Positions 57,900 to 64,000 of a stretch of DNA of 64,000 nucleotides are shown one piece after another (within the stretch, counting starts at the first letter, position 1; each line of letters opens with the position of its first letter). Under the pieces are notes generated by a model. It searched no databases. It was not told the DNA's origin and saw only the letters and a list, made by a program, of their open reading frames with translations. This DNA is from Ascaphus truei (Eukaryota > Chordata > Amphibia > Anura > Ascaphidae): positions 19,605-83,604 of the forward strand of contig WSYH01001906.1 of the NCBI GenBank assembly GCA_036426205.1, read 5' to 3'. The position numbers were made by a program, and so were the translations under genes.

Positions 57900-58297
57900 C
57901 CCCTCAATTAGATCTTTTATTTGATGTGATCCGTGTGATTATATATCAATAACAAGAGATATCATGAAGACCTTGAATGTGATTAAATGTGGACTATGAT
58001 TATAGTGATAAACATTCTGTTTTATACATTGCCTTATAGGGGCTATATTCTGTAGAAATAGGCTGTTCTCCCACTGAAGCTCACATTGTATTTTTTAATT
58101 TTTAATTTTTATCTTTTAAACCAATGATGGAATGAGATTATATATATTTTTAATATATTTTTTAAATTATATTTTGATGACATTATGACATTGTGATACA
58201 TGTATGCCATAAAGTATGCATTTATGTTAGCATGCACATTTGTTAAAGGTCCACAAGAGGGGGCTATACCCATATAATTTGCTGCCCATTAAGCTAC
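57900..58297. repeat. AT-rich repeat fragment shared with 27.2-27.4 kb
   Basis: Ends in tccacaagagggggctatac and gctgcccattaagct, matching 27300-27352. It directly abuts the LTR at 58298. Confidence 0.55.
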
Positions 58298-59797
58298 TGT
58301 AAGGGGGTCACCCCCGGTTCCCCTGATCTTCCTTTGCCCCCTGCCTTACCCCTGTGGCAGTGGGGGAAGGGGACAGCGACTTCTCCCGGTTGGCGCCGCC
58401 CTCTGGGCCGGCGCCGTCGGGGTCCTGATGCTCAAGCATGCACGAAGGGTTGCGCATGCGCAGATAGCCGCGGTGGCCATGTTGTGGTTGGCGCGAGGTT
58501 CGCGCAATGCGCTGAGGTTGGCAAGGGTAGCGGTGGCCATTACAAGTATGCAGGATCTCTGGAAGGTTGCGCAGGCGCAGTAAAGCTTAGTGGCGGCCAT
58601 TACAGCTTCGCACAGGCGCAATAGAGATTGCGCACGCGGTCCCCATAGGAAAGAGGTCCTGAGTGGACTACATCTACCAGCAGCCTCTGGGGAATGCCCT
58701 ATGATCCCTGTCACCTGCAGCCAGCCAGCCACTGAGACTTGCAGATTCTCTGCAGCAGGGAATTGGATACAATGTTGTGTGCAGAGTCAGGAAGCAGACT
58801 GTGAAGCACATGAGTCAGTGAGACTAAGGAGACAGGGGGGAAAGAAGGGGGGCAGAGAGCTGCGAGCTTCTGCCCTAGGCCAGAAATCCCCAGGCTAGAG
58901 TTGAGGCCATGACTCCCCACTAGAGAGGGTGGGTGGTCACAGGGACAGGCCCTTAGGTAAGGACCCTGTGCCCCTTCAGCTGTGTGCTAGGCAGGGACCT
59001 AGTGACAGACCCTGTGCAGTTCATTAGTGCAGGGAGAGAGAGACCCTGTGCAGTTCCTTAGTGTATGGAGAGAGAAAGACTCTGTGCAGTTCTTTAGTAC
59101 AGGGACCCAGTATAGTGTATGCTGCATGTTCCTGTATGCTGCGTTGCTGATCCAGAGACTGTCCTTATGGTGGGACGTCCGGCTGGACCCCATTCCCATG
59201 TGGAGGTACAGATCAGCGCTGGACCAAGCAGCGCCGGTAGATCGTTTGCAAAGACACCCAGGTGTAGAGACACCTGGGCAGGTATTTACAACCTTCCACA
59301 CGTGCACCAACTTTAACTTGCTCCTCACATGTGACAGGCCTGTTCACACACTCGGGTGGGCTTGGACTCTTTGGACACGGGGTTGGGAAGGGGGTGTAAG
59401 TGTATTGCCCAGTTAGGGGCTAAGAAGGTTATAGCCCAGTTAGGGCAAGGTTATAGTTGCCAGGTAGTGGCAGAGGGTGGTACATATATCTTGTTGTGTA
59501 TTGCTGATGTATGTGTTAAGTTATATTCTGAATATAGTAAAGATCGTTGCTATTTTACATCCATTGTATGTGTCTATTTGTATGTGACCTGCGAGGAACA
59601 ACTCCCGCTCTGCTGGGAGCCATCGCAGGTGGAGGCGCTGCACCATATAGTATTGTTCAAGAGGATACACCCCAGGCTCTCATTGGCGGAGGCTCGACCT
59701 CCTGTGAGCCTAATAGGTAAAGCACCATACCTGGTAACATATAGGTTCCCCCTCACATACACTATATATGCGATTGGGTGGGGGAATACCCGTTACA
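58298..59797 (+). repeat. Gypsy-3 5' LTR
   Basis: Starts tgtaagggggtcacccccgg and ends cccgttaca. The first 330 bp recur at 62270-62627. A block with ctgtgcagttc occurs several times (59005-59095) as a short tandem. Confidence 0.88.
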
Positions 59798-59799
59798 TT

Positions 59800-59817
59800 T
59801 GGAGGTGCTGCTGAGAT
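59800..59817 (+). promoter_or_regulatory. Gypsy-3 primer binding site
   Basis: tggaggtgctgctgagat, one base different from the gypsy-2 site at 9758. Confidence 0.65.
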
Positions 59818-59874
59818 CAGCCCTGGGGTGCCCTATTCTATTTTTGTGACAAATTGTTCATTTAATTGTCCACC

Positions 59875-60562
59875 ATGTGGGTGCTCTCAAGGCAGGAAGT
59901 CCACACATGGGCCTTGAAGCTTATCACGACTCCTAACAACCTGGTTGCTGTGGGGGAGTTCCTGCTTGCGTGTCCTTGCTGGACGTCCAGGCACATTTTT
60001 GGAAACTCCCTGGGCTAGCGCGTACGTGGGTCAGAGTGCGAAGGTATGATCTCACCTTGCAATGGAGTACTATACTGATGAATGTAGGCATGCCATAAGC
60101 GAAGAAGATGGTCCCCAATTTCTGAATCTGCCCGAGGGTCCGACTGATGGGTGCCCCTTTATTTACCCTGATTTGGCAGTTCCTTCATGCACCGAGAGCC
60201 GTAGTGTAGTTAACTTGACTGTGATCAAAATGGAGGCTCCTGCAGCAGGGAATGCTAACAGTGAGTCCCACCTAAAATGGCGGCTCCCGCCAAATCAAAA
60301 TGGCACACGTGAGGCTGACTGCCAGGCTGCACCAAAATGTTTTGCAAAAATCTGTCCGGGACTGGCGGGAAAACCAGAGCCCCGCTCCCGCAATGTGAGT
60401 GACTCAGTGCAGAGCCAGAACCACTCCTTGAAAGAGTGTGCCACCCCTCCTTTAAATTCCACCAGGGAGAGTGAGCACAGTGAACAGCAATCAGCAATTT
60501 CTGTTCCCCATAAGGAAAGTACAGGATGCAGAGAAACACACCCTCAGTTGTATAGAGTATGA
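59875..60562 (+). pseudogene. Gypsy-3 gag N-terminus, frameshifted
   Basis: ATG 59875 starts MWVLSRQEVHTWALKL...NNLVAVGEF, parallel to the gypsy-2 gag start. After a frameshift near 59960 the homology continues (KLPGLARTWVRVRRYD) and shifts again into the 60062 frame (DGCPFIYPDLAVPS against PGCPVIFSELPRALP in gypsy-2). From about residue 120 the similarity ends. The rest, to 60562, is Ser/Pro/Asn-rich with no capsid match. So only the PNMA-like N-terminal domain is kept. Confidence 0.65.
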
Positions 60563-60663
60563 CGAAGAAAAGGAGGGAGCTTATCTTTTCTTTTGTGCCC
60601 ATGTTTGCAAAAGGACTTAAATTTGTCTGGTGGTATGGACTTTAACCCTGTGGGCCACCAATA

Positions 60664-60912
60664 GACTATCAGGTGGCAAAGGTGGCCAAAGAGGTGTGCA
60701 TACAATGTGTTTGTACCCAGTGTGATTTCCCATGTGGAAAATTGACCTGGGGACCCAAATGTGCCTGCTGCGGGGCACAGTTCCTGAAGTCCGTGCTGCT
60801 GCGGCCTACGGAACCCGCCAAGGAAGAAGCGATCGACTTCCATACTGGACAGGTCAATGCAGGTAATCAACTTACCCCCCTCACAGAAGTTTCGAGGGCT
60901 CAAGCACTCTAA
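60664..60912 (+). CDS. Gypsy-3 Cys-rich frame, unknown function
   Basis: A short open frame with a dense Cys pattern: CIQCVCTQCDFPCG, then CACCG some 12 residues later, and an acidic/Pro tail. Pairs of CxxC spaced like this could bind zinc. It is not the CCHC knuckle of gag. The ATG at 60673 is one choice of start; the frame is open a few codons further upstream. It may once have been joined to the flanking frames by splicing or frameshift. I do not recognise the family. Confidence 0.4.
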   Translation, partial: DYQVAKVAKEVCIQCVCTQCDFPCGKLTWGPKCACCGAQFLKSVLLRPTEPAKEEAIDFHTGQVNAGNQLTPLTEVSRAQAL

Positions 60913-61025
60913 CCGCGGTTCCAGATCCGGTTCCAGAGTCGGTTCCAGAGCCGGAACCAGCAGAGAAAGATGCGAATGACCTCTCTAGTGGGGTAATCGA
61001 TGCTGTTAACACCTCTACATCAACC

Positions 61026-62351
61026 ATGGAAGTTTTGGAGGCTCCACGTGCTATAACCCCGGTTCTAGACTCGGTTCCACACTCAGGACTGCAGATTCCT
61101 GAACCGCAGATTCCGGAATCACAGGGTAAGGTGTCTCTACCCCCATCCTCTCTTAGTGATTCCAGCGACCAACAACCAGCCGTGGTGATGCGCCAGCTGG
61201 CACACCACCCAAGTGAAGCTGAAGCATCTGCTGCTGACCCTGCTGTGGGCCCGCTGCACATCGACATCTCTCGGCAGCAAGCGCTGGTGCGGCCGGAGCC
61301 ACGGAAGAGTCCCACGGCCGTGGCGACTCCCAGTGTGTCGGAGGGACATCCGGAGACGGGACCGGAGGAAGAGGAACCCATCGCAAGCCAGCGGAGTGGT
61401 GAGGAACCTCCTTTCTCCCCACAGGCTCCGATGGAGGCGGCCGTGGAAAAGGCCCCAACTAAGGCTCATGACCTGACGGTGGGCCCATGTGTCACCATAA
61501 CCGCTACCATAACTGAACTGAGTGTGAATCCGTGCACTCCAACCCAAATGGTCCCAGGACTGGGATCCAATGCTCCCGAGTTTCCAGAAAATGAGTGGAC
61601 TGCCCCAGAAGTGCCGGGGACAAGTCCCAAGACAGCCGAGGTTGGAACTGACAGCGTCCCCGAGGACCTGTTGGCCACCGTAAATCACCGCAGTGGTGAG
61701 GCACCAACCCTTTACCCCCTGCAGGATGTGGTAAAGACATTAAGCCTCCCAGTGCTTAGGGACAAGGACTGTGTTGTGAGTGATCCAGTGAAATTTGCCT
61801 CCTTTAAGCACAAAAAGGAGCGCTCCATTCACCATGTGGTGGACCTCCTGGCCTACCGCATCCATGCTGCAGATGGCCGGGTAAAGGTCTGGCCAAGACA
61901 CACTGTGCTATTCCTTCCACAAGGGGGAGGAAGTAGTATGGAACCAGTGACTGTTGCACATGACCACAATCTCAAAGAGTCTACAGAGACTCCAGTGTTG
62001 GTAACGGAGACTACCCAGGCGGAGGCTCACAAAAGTAAAAGTGAGGTATCCCCACATAATAAGTTAGGGGCACCCCACAATTGCTCTCAGCAAACAGCTA
62101 ACACTCAGCTGGCCTCGAGTATTACTGTGTGTGATATGCCATGTATCAGTGATGTTAAAGTCAACATATTAAGTTGTACAGTTTATGCAATATATTTTTA
62201 TTGTGTAACTTTCTGTAATGTGACGCTGTTCTCCAAGCGGGGCCGTTGGTGTTTCAACCAGGGGGAAAGTATAAGGGGGTCACCCCCGGTTCCCTTGATC
62301 TTCCTTTGCCCCCTGCTTTACCCCTGTGGCAGTGGGGGAAGGGGACAGTGA
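61026..62351 (+). CDS. Gypsy-3 long acidic Pro/Ser-rich frame, unknown function
   Basis: An open frame of 441 codons from ATG 61026, open upstream to about 60868. The upstream part repeats VPxPVPES-like units. The N-terminal 240 residues are Pro, Ser and Glu-rich and look disordered. A compact segment (LPVLRDKDCVVSDPVKFASF, then HHVVDLLAYRIHAADGRVKV, about 61735-61910) is more globular. The last 60 or so codons overlap sequence that is non-coding in gypsy-2 and run into the 3' LTR, so the real end may be earlier. No RT, integrase or env motif. I do not recognise it. The lack of stops over 1.3 kb in an otherwise decayed element deserves notice, though the GC-rich, stop-poor composition contributes. 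Confidence 0.45.
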   Translation: MEVLEAPRAITPVLDSVPHSGLQIPEPQIPESQGKVSLPPSSLSDSSDQQPAVVMRQLAHHPSEAEASAADPAVGPLHIDISRQQALVRPEPRKSPTAVATPSVSEGHPETGPEEEEPIASQRSGEEPPFSPQAPMEAAVEKAPTKAHDLTVGPCVTITATITELSVNPCTPTQMVPGLGSNAPEFPENEWTAPEVPGTSPKTAEVGTDSVPEDLLATVNHRSGEAPTLYPLQDVVKTLSLPVLRDKDCVVSDPVKFASFKHKKERSIHHVVDLLAYRIHAADGRVKVWPRHTVLFLPQGGGSSMEPVTVAHDHNLKESTETPVLVTETTQAEAHKSKSEVSPHNKLGAPHNCSQQTANTQLASSITVCDMPCISDVKVNILSCTVYAIYFYCVTFCNVTLFSKRGRWCFNQGESIRGSPPVPLIFLCPLLYPCGSGGRGQ

Positions 62352-62627
62352 CTTCTCCCGGTTGGCACCGCCATCTGGGCCGGCGCCGTCGGGGTCCTTA
62401 TGCTCGCGCATGCGCGAAGGGTTGCGTATGCGCAGATAGCCGCAGCAGCCATGTTGTGGTTTGCGCGAGGTTCACGCAATGCGCTGAGGTTGGCAAGGGT
62501 AGCGGTGGCCATTACAAGTGTGCAGGAGCTCTGGAAGGTTGCGCAGGCACAATTAAGTGTAGCTGCGGCCATTACAGCTTCGCACAGGTGCAGTAGAGAT
62601 CGCGCACGCGGTCCCCATAGAAAAGAG
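62270..62627 (+). repeat. Gypsy-3 3' LTR, truncated by insertion
   Basis: tataagggggtcacccccgg (one base changed at the second position) to ccccatagaaaagag, matching 58298-58655. It ends where a new LTR begins. Confidence 0.88.
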
Positions 62628-64000
62628 TGTCACGGTAGTTTATGACAAGATATAATGAACACCAAATATCTGGGTTGAACTGAACGAGGCTTAGATATAA
62701 TAAAATATAATTTATTCCTTAAATAAGGTGAACACAGCAATATACAGTACCGGCAGCTTTTATTCTCACAAATGCTGGCGGCATGCCGGGATCTATTCTG
62801 GCTGGCGCCAGTCTAGACCGCGCGCTGTCGCGTTTCCTCCACGCACCCCCCCTTCACTTCGGGCGCATTCTAGCCCCCATTCCCGACCCCGAAACCGGCT
62901 CCTGCTCTGCCCCTGCTCTGCCCCTCTGCTTCCCCGCACCCCCGCTTACCTCACTTTAAACTCCAGGGGTGTCGGGGAAGCCGGGGAAGCCGAGGAAGCC
63001 GGGCGCGCACGTGACTGTGACGTCACAGTGCGCCGCAACAAGCCGCGTCACCACGCTTCCCGCACGCATCCTGCCGTGCGGGAATTGTGAGAATAAAAGC
63101 TGCCGGTACTGTAGTACAATTAACAGACAAGAAGATAACACTTACTTAGGGTTGGGGAATGGAGAAGTATCCAATAGCAATTCTCCAGCAGTCCAGTGAC
63201 ATTCAAGATGGAATCAGAAGCACAACTCCAGCACAACTAAAAACTGTAGGGTTGACACAGTTTATATACCTGTGTAACCCTATTCTTAACATTGAACACA
63301 GCCTATTGGTGAACAATTTTCTGTATCCACTCTCTAATGTGGAGACTAACAGACTAACAGACTAACCGACTAACCCATGCCCTCAGGTAACAATTAGAGT
63401 TTGTTGATTGATTAATACTTAATCCCTAGACATTGGATAACAATCAAGGCAGTTACTTTTTGATCACCGTACTTAGGCTACTCAGCCGTCTGCCCTTCAT
63501 GACCTATTAGCCTAGCAAATGGCGTCTGCATTTTCAGAACAGATCCAAAATAAAATACATATACACTTTAATATCTACACATATTAATAAGTTCCATTCT
63601 GGTGGGCTCAGTGGGTCGACCTTTGCCAGTTTTTAATGCCTACAGTGACTCCACATATTGGCCAAATATGAACTCTCTGCGACCTCCAGAACTGGAGATA
63701 CAGAAATGCACTTTAAAACATTAAAATACATGCTTATAATGAAACATGGGAACAGGGGAACATACATTTTCAAGGTACAACAAGGTACAAACCTCGTCCC
63801 TGGACCGCAGTCCAGTTAACCCCTTGTCTCTCTGGTGAGGTCAGGGGATGGCCATATGGGGTGCAACCCCTTTAATACCGGGCCACCCCCTTTCTCCCTC
63901 TACACCTCCCCTTCTTAATTGGTGACCTGTGGCCCACTGGCCCTAACGGGGAGTGGGGCACTGCTGGCACCCTTAACGAACTCAGTCTCAGAGGGATAGT
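62628..64000 (-). mobile_element. LTR-E: relative of LTR-C, cut by window end
   Basis: An LTR-like unit from 62628 (tgtcacggtag) to about 63904 (ctctaca), followed on the right by cctccccttc, the complement of a purine tract as in LTR-C (cctcccctgc at 37738). The blocks ctgggttgaactg, taaaatataatttattcctt and cagtccagttaaccccttg are shared with LTR-C. Orientation is minus, so the 3' LTR is shown. The interior and 5' LTR lie beyond the window. Confidence 0.75.
62745..63111. mobile_element. Tc1/mariner-like MITE with TA target duplication
   Basis: Perfect inverted ends of 26 bp, beginning CAGTACCGGCAGC and flanked by TA on both sides (62743-62744 and 63112-63113). Starting with CAGT and a TA target site fits Tc1/mariner. 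The 367 bp GC-rich interior has no transposase. Confidence 0.85.

Larger units (their letters stand above)
58298..62627 (+). mobile_element. Gypsy-3: non-canonical derivative of the gypsy-2 lineage
   Basis: A 1.5 kb 5' LTR, the gypsy-2 primer site, a gag start at the same distance (78 vs 75 bp) and the same pre-LTR purine text (ccagggggaaag) tie it to the gypsy-2 family. The 2.5 kb interior lacks a gag capsid, zinc knuckle, protease, RT and integrase. Instead it has a short Cys-rich frame and a long acidic/Pro-rich frame. The 3' LTR is cut at about 62627 by another LTR element. It is probably mobilised in trans, if at all. Confidence 0.82.

Noticed and set aside
60881..61688. Minus-strand frames opposite the gypsy-3 long frame
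   Set aside because: Shadows of a GC-rich, stop-poor plus-strand frame; no motif of their own.

Overview
The window looks like intergenic DNA from a vertebrate, most likely an amphibian (probably a frog). I infer this from the mix of Ty3/gypsy LTR elements, Penelope-like elements (PLEs), L1-type LINEs, an old retrovirus remnant and small TIR elements, and from a repeat tail (attacttcctggtaaaata...) that I associate with frog repeats. The species call is an inference. I found no convincing host protein-coding exon, tRNA, rRNA or CRISPR array. Almost every long open frame belongs to a transposable element.

Layout: 0.5-2.8 kb is a fold-back repeat with arms of almost 1 kb. 2.9-8.36 kb is gypsy-1, a degraded LTR retrotransposon whose integrase lies upstream of reverse transcriptase (Gmr1-like order), primed by tRNA-Leu. 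8.39-17.06 kb is gypsy-2, a much younger LTR element with 1.37 kb LTRs, an open 516-codon gag of the kind related to PNMA genes, and a pol with two visible lesions. 17.15-20.6 kb holds an LTR of a related family, split by a GC-rich insertion, and an inverted integrase fragment. 20.6-21.2 kb is a 656 bp segment repeated at >99% identity at 53.6-54.2 kb. 21.2-27.2 kb is a rearranged cluster of PLE copies.

27.4-45.0 kb is two minus-strand L1 copies carrying younger insertions. A PLE (31.07-35.50 kb) sits in the endonuclease domain of L1-A between 15 bp target-site duplications. An LTR element (36.33-42.23 kb) split a G-run in ORF2 of L1-B. 45.0-49.3 kb has a probable solo LTR, a PLE terminal region and a MITE. 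49.9-51.2 kb and 56.8-57.8 kb are two minus-strand L1 ORF1 fragments, with a solo LTR and ERV env/3' LTR remnants between them. 58.3-62.6 kb is a relative of gypsy-2 that keeps LTRs, primer site and gag N-terminus but has unrelated open frames in place of the capsid and pol genes. Its 3' LTR is cut by another LTR element (62.6 kb to the window end), which itself carries a Tc1/mariner-like MITE.

The most interesting signals are a hammerhead-like motif recurring in six PLE-type termini, the non-canonical gypsy derivative at 58.3-62.6 kb, the PNMA-type gag, the integrase-first gypsy, and a GIY-YIG domain found upstream of a PLE N-terminus.
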